Positions 1-27,293 of a stretch of DNA of 64,000 bases are shown here, one piece after another. Both the position numbers and the translations under genes were made by a program. Within the stretch, counting starts at the first letter, position 1, and each line of letters opens with the position of its first letter. This stretch comes from Amblyornis subalaris (lineage: Eukaryota > Chordata > Aves > Passeriformes > Ptilonorhynchidae), in the NCBI GenBank assembly GCA_018881555.1, contig JACAXG010000252.1, positions 186,001 to 250,000 on the forward strand, written 5' to 3'. The notes beneath the pieces are model-generated. The model had not been told where the DNA came from, made no database searches, and worked only from the letters and a program-made list of their open reading frames with translations.

Positions 1-69
1 CAGCCCATTCCTGGGCTCAGCTGGGACATGCCCAACTTCTGACACGTGCTTACAGAAGACCAGACATAC

Positions 70-14688
<14,619 letters not shown>

Positions 14689-15011
14689 GCCGCCGCCGCC
14701 GCCGCCCCGCCGGCTCCGCCGCTGGCGATGCCTCCGCCGCAGCCGGGGCCGGGGCAGGGCCGGGGCCGCCGCGCCTGCGCCTCCTCCGCCCGCGACGAGG
14801 CGGGGCCGGCGCCGCTGCCGGGGCGGGACGAGGGGGACCGGGAGGGCGAGTAGGGACTGGGATGGCGTGGGCGGCTGGGATGGCACAGGGGGACTTGCGT
14901 GGCGGAGTGACTGATGGCACGAGGGGTCAGGGATGGCGTCAGGGCACCCATTTCTCATCCCACCCGCTGTGCGGGCGCTGGCGCTAAAAGCCACCCCAGA
15001 ACCACATTCTG

Positions 15012-16293
15012 GATTTTGAATTGGGGGTTTATTGTCGGCACAGCGGGGCTCAAGTGTCCCCAGTATACAGAGCCAGCAGCCATGCACACAGCAGGCTGCC
15101 GTGTCATGTACGGCCCATGACTCAGGGCAGGCACTGCTGGCTCTCGGGGAAACTAGGCTCTTTTGCATCCCCAAAAGAAGAACCCACTTGGGTCTTCTCT
15201 ATACATTCATCAAATACATCACAATTCCACAGTTAGATTACAAATAGCACAGCATGTCCCCTCCAGCGCCCGTGATCACTCCCTGCCCACATACCAGGCA
15301 CTGTTGGAATGGAGCACCTCAGCTACTCTGCCATGGCTCACTGCAACCACAAAACATTCATTTAGCAGAGATGTGTCTGCAGGAAGAGACACCCAACATG
15401 CAAATGCATTCATCCCAAGTCCTGCATCAACCTTGCCAAGGCACAAAAGTCTGCAACATCCAACGAGTCATGCTCAGGGTTTATTTCTGTGGCTGCATCT
15501 TGTTCATCTATCTTTCTCTGACCAACTCTAGAACTGTCAAATCCATCATTATCCCTGTACCCAGCTCCCAGGCCTTGCTCATCCAGCAAATCTGATGCTG
15601 TCTTCCAACATCCACCTCTCAACAGCCAGGGAATCAACACTAGGCTTTAACTCTACAGGGCACACAGGCTCCAACTCATGGGTCCAAGTCTATATCCAGT
15701 TTCTAGAGTCCTCCTGAGCTTTTCTCCTTCAGCAAGTGGAAAACAGAGCTGTGACTTCCACGCTGCATTTCAAAGCTGCTGCCTGTCAGCAACACAATCT
15801 GTGTAAATGCACCATTTTTGCACACACACAAGTTTACCTTCAAACACAGGAGTAGTAGAATAAAAATCACCACTGAAAACTGCTGACAAACAGGAAAAAA
15901 ACACCCTGAAATCAGGACAGTAAAGAGTTCCTTCTGGAGTGACCGTTCAGCAACTTCAGCACACTGCAAGCACATAGTACAGGCATATTCCAAAAAAGGT
16001 GTGTTTGTCTCATAGAGATCATAGATGTTCTGCAGAGTCCTGGTTTTCCTTCCAAAATGATCAAGTTTTACACTAAGCTGACGGCACATGCTGTCAAATC
16101 AAGGCTTTTTCTTCACACTCTGCACTGTAAAAAAGAGCTAGAGATGGAGGGGACTTGGCAGGAGGTGGGAGGAGAGTCTAGTTCATGGTGACCTTCCAAA
16201 GGACTCTGGAAGCGAAAAGCACACCCTTCAACAGGGTCTCCCACGCTGGGCTTCCAAAAAATGGCAATTCCCAGAAGTCACCTTCTAGGAGCT
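15012..16293 (-). other. ENTPD6: ENTPD6 3' UTR (predicted)
   Basis: Non-coding sequence running from the TAA to just past the AATAAA. It holds no plausible exon of another gene, and all reading frames are short. The 3' end is inferred from the poly(A) signal alone. Confidence 0.6.
15028..15033 (-). terminator. ENTPD6: Poly(A) signal AATAAA of ENTPD6
   Basis: AATAAA on the minus strand about 1.26 kb past the ENTPD6 stop codon, the last clear signal before the PYGB CpG island. Another AATAAA at 15480-15485 could give a shorter 3' UTR. Confidence 0.6.
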
Positions 16294-16383
16294 TTAGTAC
16301 TGCAGTCTGTTGAGTGAGTCGATGTAATGGAATGTGGCTCCCAATGCCCAGCTCGTTTCAACGTTGTCAATTTTCCGGGCAAG
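16294..16383 (-). CDS. ENTPD6: ENTPD6 coding exon 13 with stop (residues 414-442)
   Basis: Encodes [20 protein letters not shown] then IDSLNRLQY and TAA. The SWALGA motif is typical of the NTPDase C-terminus. Confidence 0.96.
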   Translation of the reverse strand, partial: LARKIDNVETSWALGATFHYIDSLNRLQY

Positions 16384-19300
16384 CTGGACAAAAAAGAAAC
16401 AAGCAGAAAAGTTAAAACACAATTCTTTGGGAGCATCTGAAGCATGCAAGGTGGATACAGTGCTGACAAACAGTTATCACCCTTGAGGGCAGAGTGTTGC
16501 TGCACCCACAATTGCAGAACAAGTATAGTAGCAAGAAGGTAAATCAAGAATTGAGCTCCCGGCAGGGCGACTCCTGCCTCGGCACCCTCCTACCCACTCT
16601 CCCCAGAAATCCACTTTGAGCTTCACCTTAAAGCCTTGGCTCTTTGGGAAGCCCAGTTCCTGCAGCAGGAAGGTGATGTATGTGAGGTCCATGCAGAGAA
16701 AAGGGCTGTTTCCAGGGCTGATTTCCATGGTCTTACAAACTAAGAAGAAAGAAAACAGTGTCTGAATGCATGCTATGGGCTCAGATCTAACAAGAGCCCA
16801 GCTGTGAAAAATCTCAAATGGATCCATAAAACACCTCTTGTCAGTTGAGTTGTGCAGTGGTGGAACCTGTTACAATGGGGCTGAAATGACATACACGCAT
16901 TAAGATAAGAACATAGGGAAGATCAAGACATTCTGTCTCTCCCCTAAGACAGCAGTTTCTTGTATCCCTCCAGAAAAACAGCCTCCAACTTTTCTTCCAT
17001 CTACTTCAAGTCTTCAAATATATGAGCAACCTCAGGTGTGTTATCCTTCTTGAACACGAGCACTCAACAGATGTTGACAAAACCAAATAAAAAAAAACCC
17101 ACAAAAGAAAAGAAAAAGAAAAGGCAAAACCAAAATAAACCCCACTTCCTTTCTCAGGATGAATTACACAAACAGTAGTCCAAAAATCAGAACTGCAATT
17201 GTTCAGTCATACATAAAGTTTACGAAGAAGCCCATGACAGTTTGATTAAAGCCTGAGTTTATGGTATTAAAAGAATGTTTACATTAGTAAATCTGCATAG
17301 GCAGTTCTCTCTGCAGCTTATGAAGTGAAAAGCTATGAGCCAGTTTTCCCTCTTTTCCAACCAACAATCAAGCAAATGAACAAATCTTGAGACAAAAAAA
17401 AATTAACCCAGATTAGAACAGGTTATGCTAACAGGATGATAAAGCCACAATTATTTTCAAAGCATGATTTCAGAACAATTGTTAAGTGCCAAGTTTATTA
17501 GCAATTCTTGAGAGTTTTGAACTATTATTTGAACTATGTATTACATGCCATGTCTTATGTGGGCTGCAAAAGTTGATATAAAAATAGCTGAGATTTTCAG
17601 AAATAAGCAGAAATGTTGGTTAGATGCCACGTAGGGGTACTCAATATTTACTTAAAAGCATCAGGCTTCTAAGCATGTCACACGTTTGCCATCTGGGAAT
17701 TAATTTACACACAATTACTAGTATGTGTTTGATTGTATTTTACTCACCATATTTAGCTGCAATTTCAAAGTCAGTGACCGTTAAGCTTCCTCCTTTTTCT
17801 TTATCTAAAAGGAAAAAATCCATGGTCTTTCATGGTCTTTGTATAAAGGTAATTGTAGATTCAAGTCATAACAGCTGTTTGCAAATCAAACCTTGAGCCA
17901 CTGAAATCAATATCAAAATTCAGACTGGTTTTAAACGTAAAAGAACCTTTAAAAGATTCTGAAGATAGATTGAAAAGCCTTGGTTTATGAAGAACCTTTA
18001 GCCTTGTTTCCTACAGAAACAGAGCTTACAGACAGATCACCTGGACAGTGAACACCTGTGAGCATATCTGACAGGGCAGCGGTGCTCTGCAACACATTAA
18101 ATCTGAAATTATTTGTAAAAACAAAGTGGCTGAGAAGGGAGGTATGTTTGTCCAAACTAACTTGAGATCTGATTATCTGCTTTCTACCACTGAGTAGGAC
18201 AGCCTTTTGTACACCAGCACACCACTGGAAAAGCGATGTGACGCTTTCTGAATGCATGTGGAAGTGTCTGAAAATCTTCATTCCATCTAAAAAGGTCAGT
18301 GAAGCAAAACACCCAGCCCAAATAATTTTTACTGCTTTACTGCCCGAGAAATTTGTTTATCATCATGAAGCTTTTTCTATTTGGGATTGTAGAGTTAATT
18401 AGGCAACAACCATTTCTGAAATGCAAACAGTTTGTTTAAAAACTATTACCAAAGGCTGTAGATCCTATTTCACAGCCACAGTCTTTTCTCTACAGAAATT
18501 AATATCCAGTCAAGATCAATGCTGCACAGCAGTGTAACAACAAAGTTCCACGACAGTTTAGCAAAGCATCATGATATGTGCAAGTGTTGCTTCCATAACT
18601 CGTCATTTAAAATGAAACCAACCCAGGAGCAGACATACCTATGAGACCAGCCTCTGCTGCACAGTCATAGTAGTAGGAGAAAATGTAGAAGTCCAAGTCC
18701 TTCACTTCCTCAGCTCGATGCACTTTTTTGTAGAGCATCTTTGCCACTTTATTAGAACAAGACTCATACAGAGGCTCACCTAAAAGAAGACAAAAAATCC
18801 CCCGTATTACAGGCAGAGAGTTAAATACACATACAATTTATTTAGGATCTACCAGGAAACAGGCTCCTTTTCGCAAAATAGCACTCCCTAAGATCTCCAT
18901 AGAGAATTGAAATCTGCATCTTCTTCCAGAGGCAGACACCTACCATCCTCAGGTTGGGACTAAGTATGTGACAGATCAGAGATGGACAACATCATTTGAG
19001 GCAGAAGGATTTTGAAAGACCTGTTCAAGGATTGCTCAACTCCATCTGCATCACTTCTAGCAGCTTTACTGACTGGACAGACACATTATTTCCACACAAG
19101 AGGAAAGAGCTGCAGGACCTCTGACAGCACATCAAGAGGAGCCAGACAGAAGAGTAAACAGAGTCTAGTGTCTTTGAAAGAAGATGAGAGTGTATCATTT
19201 ACTCTGCTAATAGCAGCTGACCTAGATAGGAAGAGTGATAAATCACTATACCTGCCTTCTGTCCTTTAATTTTGTACACTATCTCAGCATGTTGCCATTC

Positions 19301-22300
19301 GGACTTGAAGCCAGGTGGTAAACAAGGGCTGATCAATTCCTCCCCTTCTCCTACTGCAGAAGTAAAACAAAGTTGCATCAGGAAAAAATGTAAGGAGTTT
19401 AATTCCGATCCCTCACCCCCAGCCCTGCTCCATACTGTCCTGCAGCCTCGGCAAGGCACCTCCACGGCCCAGGCATGGCTTGGATGTCCCATGTCTGCCC
19501 CCCACCCGAGGCTGGCAAGAATCCAGGTCTCCTGGGATCTGTCAGTGTCACCTCCTGCATTTGTCTGAAATGCACCCAGCCACGGTGACAGGAGTCCACA
19601 TGCCACTCAGGAACCTTGAGCCCAGTGGGAAGGGGATGCAGAGCTCCTCCCCCCACCACAGGACTGCACACCCTGAGCTCAGAGCCAACACTTGAGGACT
19701 GCCCATAACTTACAGGGTTTTCCCTCAATTCCTCCCAAAATGGCGAGCCTTGCTGACATCAGCCCAAGTCCCAGGTAACTGCAAAGGGATAAAAGCCTCT
19801 GTGAGCAACAGACATCTTTCCTCTGATACTCCACTGACAACCTAGTTCGGACACGCCAGTCTCCTCTACACAGCCATGGCAAAGTGGCTCAAGTCAGCAG
19901 CTCAGGCACATGAGGGTAACAGTGTGACAACCTGCTCTCATATTACCCTTATCCAGAAGGATAATCTCTCTTTGAAGAAGTTCAGGCAATAGCTGTCGAC
20001 TGTAATCCGGCTCTTGAAGAACTGGCAGCAGCATTTCCCTAACACTACTCCTAGTACCGCACTAGGTACTCGTACCCTCCTCAAAGGCAGCCCAGCCTCT
20101 AGCATACGGAATTGACTTTTTGAGCCCAAACACAGCCCACAGCAAACACAGGTGGGAAGAAGCTGCTCACCTCTGCCCAAAACACTGGGAGCAGGGCAAG
20201 ACAGTGAGGAAGAAGGAATGACAGAAACAAAGCATTATGAACTTGACTGCAACCCCCATTCTCCATCTTCCTGTGCTGCTCGGTGGTGAGGAGGTATAAG
20301 AGTTGGGAGTGAAGCTGACCCTGAGAAGCAGGGAGAGGTGGAGTGAAGGCATTTTTGATTTTGTTCTTATTTCTCATTATCCTACTGTTTAATTGGCAAT
20401 AAATTAAATTCAATTCTAAACAAATTAAATTAAAGTCAAGTCTGTTTTGCCCATGACAGTAACTGGTAAGTGACCTCCCTGTCCTTACCTTGACCTATGA
20501 GCTTTTTGTCATATTTTCTTTCCCCTGTCCTGTTAATGGGAGTGATAGAGGGGCTTGGTGGGCAGTCAAGGTTAATCCACCAAAATCACATGGCTCAAGT
20601 TTCTCTGCTTCTTCATGGTATTCATTTGCAAGGACCCCACTCCAGAAAAACACCTAGGTCTCCCTAGCTCCACGAAAGCNTCCATCTGTACACTGTGCTC
20701 TCTTTCCCACAACTAACCTGTATGAATACAGCTTGTAGGTGTGGTTAAACATCTGAAATGAAGTTGTATGGCCAGATGGTGATGTCTGCAGAGTTGCCTG
20801 GAGGGAGAAAAAGATGTCACTGACAGGTTTCTGCCAGCCAGCAACAAACATCAAGGTAATCTGCCAAAACATTAGGAAAAACGTGAAACAATCCTAGCAC
20901 AATTCAGAGAGAAATGATGAATTTGCAAGGATTTCAATTTGACTGCTGATACACAACAAAACCTGGAGCTAACAGTGTCTTCACATGACAGGGTCTAAAC
21001 TGGTTACATTTCTATTTGTATCCACACCAATATGCTGTATAAANGAATTAGTTTCATTAAAAAAGAATCCTTATTCGAGCTCTTAACTGCTTTTGTCAAG
21101 AGGCTACAGCAANTGCCTCTTCACATGATCCCTACTACAAGAAACTGTGTGCAAACTAATAGGAAAGCAAGGCACGCATTAACTTCCTACTCGAGTGAAT
21201 TCATCTGTGAACTCGCACAAGCCAGAGGAAAAGCACATCCCTGTGCTTGCCAAGGAACAGAGTGAAGACCAGCCTGTGGTCTGAAGGAATGAAAGGGTTG
21301 CCTGTTCCCCAAGTGCATCAGCACAGCTAGAACGTTTGGGGGGAGCAAAGCTCAGGCCACAGTGCTGTTCATGCTGCTCAGATCTTAACTCCTTCTCTAT
21401 GTCCAGAATTTCCACATCCTGGACCCTTCACATCCCTTGTCATTCTGCTGAAACAGTGCAATGTCTTGATTATCCCAGGCTGGGACACTAGATACAGCAT
21501 CCCATCTCTCTGCTTTTGTGCAGCTTTACTATGAGCACTATCTCTGCTCAGGCCTGAGCCTTACAGCATCACAATCACAGGGCTTCACAGACCAACTATA
21601 AAAATGCCACACCAGGAAGCTAAAATGGCATTCATTCACAACCGAGTGAACTCAGGAAAATCAGAAACAAGGATTGAGAAGGCATCTTACTGTGTTCTTA
21701 AGCCCCAGTGTAGGCCAAACGCTAGGCTTGAATTCATTAACATCATTGCTTTTTGAGCTCTTCGTTATAAGCTGTACAAACTGAAAGTCAAGGATTAAAA
21801 CATTCAGGTGAATGTGGNGTCTTCCAGGAGTTAAAGCAGCCCTGGCAGACTCACCACATGCACCACTGACCCACGGAGCTGGACTAATAGGATGGACAAA
21901 GAGTTGNGAATGCCTCTGTGACTGACTATAAAAAGGCAGGTATGACCGAGTCACAAGTGTGGCTTCATGTCACACTGACAGACTCTTGTTCTGTTTCCAA
22001 GGGAAAGAAATCTGAGCAGCTACAGATTTCTGCANCAGCATTTCCCAACAGCGTGCATGCTCACATTACCTCGGTGCGCGGAAGGAAGGTGATCTGTGTG
22101 GATCCACCACCCAAATCCAGCATCCCTACACTTCTCTTCTGNGGATCATCTAGCCTGCCTGAAATGTGTGACAGAACAGAGAAAGCCACGGGGGGCACTG
22201 TGANTAACTGGCTAGGAACAAAACAAGAAGTACAGTGGTAAAGAAAGAGAACAATCCAGTCTCAGCTTCCAGAGAGCACTAAATTACACTGTTATCTACT

Positions 22301-25300
22301 GGGCACTGATTTTGGCTTTATCAGACCTGAAAATCTTAAAGTGACAGGAGTCTCTTGTTTCTCTGGTGGCCATTCCTGTCCTAATCACAGCAGCTTTGGT
22401 TATTGCATTCCTAAACATTTTGAATGCAAAGAGCTTTTGCAAACTCTGCTCTGGTAACCACTTTGTAGCACAGAGGAATGTGGTNTTCTTGGCCACCTCT
22501 CCCTGATCCCTTAGCGATGTTTTGCAGATTCCTATGGCCAAAGGGATGACAGACTGAAAAGAGCTGGCCTAAGAGACTCAGCTCTCTTGGAATTCTTCCT
22601 GCTGCCAGCCAAGACCTCTGCTNTCATTTAAATCTAGTTCTTCTCAGTTAGATCCTTCAAATGCACCTTCCTGGCAAGGACAGTTTGTGCCAAGTACCTC
22701 AGTATACCACCTTACGACAGGTGATGTTTGAAGATCGCTGACCTTTCTGATATTTCCTGGGAGCATAAAACGCTCCAGAGNACATTGCTGCACACACTGA
22801 GTGCTGAACAGAGCACTTGGATGGCAACTGCTTTACATATTGTCAGAGAAGTCTTCAGTTTCGTTTTTTCTCTGCTGTTCAGCTACCCTTTTCTCACTCA
22901 GCAGTGTAAACACCCATGGCATTTCTGTGTTATAAATCTGTAAGGAAGTAGCATAGCACTTTCTTTTACTCTCTGCAGCTGCCAAGCACATCTAGAATAN
23001 TCACACAAAAAATTTAGCCAGTCACAGCAGGCTCTAAAAAGGAATCAAATGCTCTGGTACCCTACAGGGAACTGAAAGAAAGGCTACATTAAACATCTAG
23101 GAAAAAAGATTAAACTCCTCACTCCATCAAGTAAATGGACAAAATCCTAATGACTTAAATAGGCCAGACCAAAAACAATGATTTCTTCTCAGATTCTTCT
23201 CTCTCCCNTTCCACCCCAATGAATGAGCAAATCCCACACAGGGGCAGAAAACAGTATGAATTTCACAGCATTGGTCAAATCTTTATACACATGCTCANGT
23301 ACACATACCTGTTAAAAAATTTATTGTGATCCAGGCTGAAATACCTAATAAGGAAAAGATTCAGAAGACACATGCTTAGATCACACCGTTTCATTTTATC
23401 NAACAGCAGTAACAAGTAAATTAAGCCATATTACAAAGTTTCCAGAAATCTCAATGGCTGACAAAACCAAGATTAGACTATTTGAACAAAGAGAACGACC
23501 TTCTCTATCAGAGCTTATGTCATATTTGGGACAGAAGTCNCATGTATGAAATGCCTGGAGAACTCTGTATTTCACAAGTCAAAAACTTTGGCAAGAAGTC
23601 ACAAAGGCTTCAGTCCTTAGCTAAAAGAGATGACTGAAACTCACATTGTTCATTTCTTAGGAAAACATCCACTGTTAGGCTTTTNTTTGATGTCAGGCAC
23701 TCAACTTTTCTTTATGAATACTAAGAATTTTCATCTTTCAGTGTCCTAATTTTTTCTGTTTTCCTCTAATCAATTTTGTGAGCTATGCTGTTTCTGTCCT
23801 CTTGTTTTATAAACTCTTTCCCCATTAATTAGGTGAATCACTAGGCCTTATGTTAACAAATTCAAATATTTATTCATGTGGTTAAAACTCAAGGCACGCT
23901 AGACAGCATGGCCCACTTCAATCCTTGGCTGAACCAAGGCTATCGCTGCTATTACTGATTTTAAAACAAAAGAATGTCTTTCTTCCATTAAGTAGCACGA
24001 AAGGAAACTCATAAACAGCTTCAGCTATTTTGAAGTTTGGTTTCTAAGCAGATTTAAAACACATTTCAACACTCAGTTACTTAGAATTTACACTTTCTGT
24101 CCTCAATATGTTTGGATGAAAATCAACTTATTTCAGCATCTATTGTCTTCTCTATATAACNTTTTTTTTTCAGATTGAACTCACAATCCCACTCATTAGA
24201 TCAGTTATAACTAACATTATGATCAAATACTTCCAGAAAGCTCTGATAACCATTGTCAAGAGCACAGTGGACAAACCCAGCAAGCAGATATTCACAAACT
24301 TTTCCAGAAGTGCTGACTGCACAGTGGCTTCCTGGTGATCCTACAGGAACTGCTCAACACTCAGAGCTTTCAAGATCAGGACAGAGTCAGGACTTCAAAT
24401 TGGAAAACATAGCACAAGATTTCTTTGAGAGGCACTGCCTGTGGCCACATAAAAACTGCTTCTGTCAAACCTGCTGCTTATGGGTTCCCACTACAGCAAG
24501 CAGGGACTTGTCACAGTGCAGCAGGAATCTGCAGGAGTGCAGACAGAGTCTCCACAAGGTAGCCTACCTTCATCAGTTCCATTCATTATTGACACGCAGT
24601 TGTCCCTCACAAAGAAGGGGGAGGCCTGAAAAATCTCCTTCACCTGTAGTTCAAATAAAAGCTACATTCAGAGAAATACTTTCTCAGCTGAAAACCAAGT
24701 TTTTTAAAACTCCAGTTTCACCCTACTGCTCCTCTTCTTGGGACAGATTCTGACTGTTGCTCACCACTTTGTTTGAAGTTCATGAGTCCAACAAGCAGCA
24801 GCCTTTATGTGCTGGCCCTGCAGTTTGGTGCAGAAACAGGGATGGGTGCGTGGGTTTTCAAGTACGAAGACTGCTCAGAAATGCCATTAACAAGGGATGG
24901 ACATGGGTAGGGAAGAGAATCCAGTTTACTTTGATGGAATTGGTAAAGGTATTATACATGCATGGGAAAGGCCNGAGATGGACACCCTAGCTTTCAGGAA
25001 TGTCCCAGGGAACCGCATGTTTAACAGGAGCATGTTTTCTGGAAAGCAAACAGAAAGACAAGAAATAATACCTTTTCCAGCAACTTCTGAGCTTTCTCTC
25101 CTGGCAGCAACCGTAGGCCAGCTGTGGCTTTCAGGACCAAAGGAGTAAACTTCCACAGCTCCATAGGAACTTCCTTCTTTGCCACNTCCAGGAGCTCTTT
25201 TATTCCCTGGCCACTCTGTGAGCAGAAAAAGAACAATAAAAGGCATCTTAAAAACTCTTTTGAAAGGGCAAAAGGGTGATCAGAGCTACAATTCACTGTA

Positions 25301-27293
25301 AATGTGAAAGAGAGACAAATTAACATCACAAGGGGTCAGGAGAAGGTGCAGGACTCACTATCTCCTATGGTATAAGGCCTATTGGATATAATGGAAATCA
25401 GCCAGTAACAGGTCCAAACCAGAAAGAGTCACTTTTTCAAACAGTGACACAGAACTCTCTGCCACCTTAGCTACAAAAGGCTCAAAAGGCAGCATGACAA
25501 ATTCTTGGAAAACANAGGCTTTTGTAAAACACTATGAGCTGGGTCTAAGTCTGGCTCAGGGAGTCCCTAAATCCCTGCAAAGTAAGGGAGACAGGAAAGA
25601 AGTCACTTAAATTACCTTTTCGACATCATCAGCATATGCAGACAGACCTGGTTTCAGTGCTTTAAATGTCTCATGGGTTAATTTGGGAGTCTCTGTTCAA
25701 AAGCAATATTCCAAAATAAGTAACGGTACAAATGATTTTGCATACACAAGAAGAAAACCATTTAACAAATTCCATTATTATGTGCTTACAGAAGTCAATT
25801 GAAGCCTCTGTCTGATGAACTATTAACAGCCACCTGACCTTTAAATACAGCCCTGGCTGTGGAACTAGAACCTGAGAAAATCACTTTTAAAGTCATGACT
25901 GGTTGTCAGGTGCTGGTGTCCACTATGCACAGATTTTTCATGCACATCAGTCACCAGATGGGTGCAANCTCTCTTTGAGGCCTTACACCTGCCACATGGA
26001 GCTTTCCAAACTACACCTGTAAAAAAAGACCTCACGTTTTAGCGTGCTCTGTTCTGGCTAAACTTGGCTCTAGCAAAATTTAATGGTAGCTTTTCCACTA
26101 TTTTCAATGGCAGCAGAGGGANACAGACTTATGTTGGAAACCTGCAGTACATGACACGAACCTGCAGCCCCAACAACACTACACTCCATAAAGTTTGCCG
26201 CAATATATTCTGAAATCATGCTTCAAATGAAGCAGGCAAGGAAGAAGCAAAGACTTGGGAATAGACTAGAAGAACGAAATCCATGGACTGTTGTTTAACA
26301 TCTTTAGTGGCTGAGCCTTTCACCAGCCCATTATGCAAGCCTAAGGTGCTCCCCAGAGGCCAATCNCACCATGCACCACACTGCTAATCCCTGAAAGAGC
26401 TCTCACATCACCTACTAACAGCATCCACCCAGGTTCTTTGATCTTTAAGAGTTTCACAAGCAGGAGCTGACAACATATAAACAAATGAAGCTTACTACTC
26501 CAGAGGAAAACTGGAGCTTTTTTGAACACTTTTGTCTCACTTCTCTGAAGTAGTTTCTGTCCAGATGCAATACACAGCAATTTTAATCAAACAATTTGCA
26601 ATTTTTGTTTTGTTTTGCAGTTTAAATCCAACACTGAAGCCAAGGATGCAGTAAACCAGACACTGCAGACACAAGCAGCTCACTGCCAGGAACTGGAGAC
26701 AGCTAACAATCTAAAAAATGTGGGGAAACAAAGAAATTTGAATTTATAATTCTCTCTTCCACCAGTGTGATGAAAAATNGCCTTTCTTCAAGCCACCACT
26801 CTAAAAGTACAGCTGCTATTTGGTTCATATTATGACATTACAACATTTTGTCCTTGTTGAATGTTTTCATAATTTCATCCAAACACACATGCCTGAACCA
26901 TAATATACTTCCTGACGGCTCTCTGGAAAGAGCTGAAGCATGTTTGTTCAAGTAATCCCTAGAAAGAATCATCAATAATCTGCTCCATAACGTTATGGAA
27001 GACTTAATCTATCATGCAATATAGCAGGACATACCTCTTGGCTGCTGTGTAAATTTAAATATATGGATGCGAGTTCCCGTGCTTCCTGCGTCAAACATAA
27101 TTCCATAAAAGACCGAGAGATCTGTGGTCACTGCCTGATGGGTCAGTTTATCTCCCCTGCTTTCAGCAACTCCTTCTGTTGCTCCCACAAATGGTTTGGA
27201 GCCCAAGTGCCATTTTATGTATGCAACATAAACAGCTATGCACGTCAAAATCCCAAAAGCGAAGAACCGCTTTGACATCTTCATGGCTTCCAT
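16294..27293 (-). CDS. ENTPD6: Ectonucleoside triphosphate diphosphohydrolase 6 (CD39L2), complete frame
   Basis: A nucleoside diphosphatase (prefers GDP, IDP and UDP) of the Golgi and secretory route; in mammals it is a type II membrane protein that can be released. Coding exons, 5' to 3': 27293-27035, 25692-25616, 25215-25072, 24643-24568, 23344-23309, 22158-22070, 20797-20718, 19778-19714, 19353-19252, 18779-18639, 17804-17748, 16739-16627, 16383-16294. They total 1,329 bases, 442 residues. One membrane segment spans about residues 10-26. Apyrase conserved regions: DAGSTGTR 68-75, KATAGLR 141-147, NGTDEG 181-186 (catalytic Glu185), LDLGGGSTQ 211-219, then YLGLGL from 255, and a C-terminal SWALGA. 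ENTPD5 is the nearest alternative; the membrane anchor, the human-like YVAYIKWH and [16 protein letters not shown] segments, and synteny favour ENTPD6. The cytosolic tail is shorter than in human. Confidence 0.96.
16627..16739 (-). CDS. ENTPD6: ENTPD6 coding exon 12 (residues 376-413)
   Basis: Encodes [20 protein letters not shown] through FPKSQGFK. Contains the family CMDLTY motif. Confidence 0.96.
17085..17150. repeat. A-rich low-complexity stretch in an ENTPD6 intron
   Basis: Runs of A broken by single C or G, including AAAAG-type repeats near 17105-17125. Simple sequence only. Confidence 0.6.
17748..17804 (-). CDS. ENTPD6: ENTPD6 coding exon 11 (residues 357-375)
   Basis: A 57-base exon encoding [19 protein letters not shown], matching human [19 protein letters not shown]. 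Donor G|gtgagt. Confidence 0.95.
18639..18779 (-). CDS. ENTPD6: ENTPD6 coding exon 10 (residues 310-356)
   Basis: Encodes [20 protein letters not shown] through AAEAGLI, including the conserved FSYYYD at 343-348. Read directly on the minus strand; frame and both splice borders agree. Confidence 0.95.
19252..19353 (-). CDS. ENTPD6: ENTPD6 coding exon 9 (residues 276-309)
   Basis: Encodes [20 protein letters not shown] then [13 protein letters not shown], aligning with the human SPCLSPSFKGEWEHAEVTY region. Confidence 0.95.
19714..19778 (-). CDS. ENTPD6: ENTPD6 coding exon 8 (residues 254-275)
   Basis: Encodes [20 protein letters not shown] then KP, the ACR5 segment. Donor T|gtaagt. Confidence 0.95.
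20180..20585 (+). mobile_element. Degraded LTR of an avian endogenous retrovirus, in an ENTPD6 intron
   Basis: The stretch resembles the 3' half of a common bird LTR: an AATAAA near 20398, then GTCTGTTTTGCCCATGACAG, a CTTGACCTATGAGC block, TTTTCTTTCCCCTGTCC, and a GGTTAATCCACCA-like end. It lies antisense to ENTPD6. I see no internal viral genes. The family is assigned from memory of LTR layout, so class and exact ends are uncertain. Confidence 0.5.
20718..20797 (-). CDS. ENTPD6: ENTPD6 coding exon 7 (residues 228-253)
   Basis: Encodes [20 protein letters not shown] then YKLYSY. Contains the N-glycosylation sequon NHT at 245-247. Donor AG|gttagt. Confidence 0.95.
22070..22158 (-). CDS. ENTPD6: ENTPD6 coding exon 6 (residues 199-227)
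   Basis: Encodes [20 protein letters not shown] then QITFLPRTE, carrying ACR4. The N lies in a CCN proline codon and is silent. Confidence 0.96.
23309..23344 (-). CDS. ENTPD6: ENTPD6 coding exon 5 (36-base micro-exon)
   Basis: Encodes [11 protein letters not shown] between split glycine codons, completing ACR3. The in-frame acceptor is ttattag|GT. A second AG eight bases inside (tttcag|CC) would break the frame. Confidence 0.9.
24568..24643 (-). CDS. ENTPD6: ENTPD6 coding exon 4 (residues 161-185)
   Basis: Encodes [20 protein letters not shown] then NGTDE, ending with the catalytic glutamate of ACR3. Donor G|gtaggc. Confidence 0.96.
25072..25215 (-). CDS. ENTPD6: ENTPD6 coding exon 3 (residues 113-160)
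   Basis: Encodes SGQGIKELL through [13 protein letters not shown] and carries ACR2 ([11 protein letters not shown]). An N makes residue 122 Asp or Glu. Confidence 0.96.
25616..25692 (-). CDS. ENTPD6: ENTPD6 coding exon 2 (residues 87-112)
   Basis: Encodes [20 protein letters not shown] then ADDVEK, close to human. Acceptor gaacag|AG, donor AAG|gtaat. Confidence 0.95.
27035..27293 (-). CDS. ENTPD6: ENTPD6 coding exon 1 (residues 1-86)
   Basis: Starts [20 protein letters not shown], then the membrane anchor ending YVAYIKWH, a stem, and ACR1 DAGSTGTR. An in-frame TAA directly precedes the ATG, so this is the most upstream usable start in the exon; internal ATGs at codons 4 and 6 are alternatives. 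Donor G|gtatgt. Confidence 0.93.

Noticed and set aside
16294..27293. ENTPD5 as the identity of the NTPDase gene
   Set aside because: A membrane anchor followed by human-ENTPD6-like YVAYIKWH and [16 protein letters not shown], and the PYGB-VSX1 neighbourhood, point to ENTPD6.
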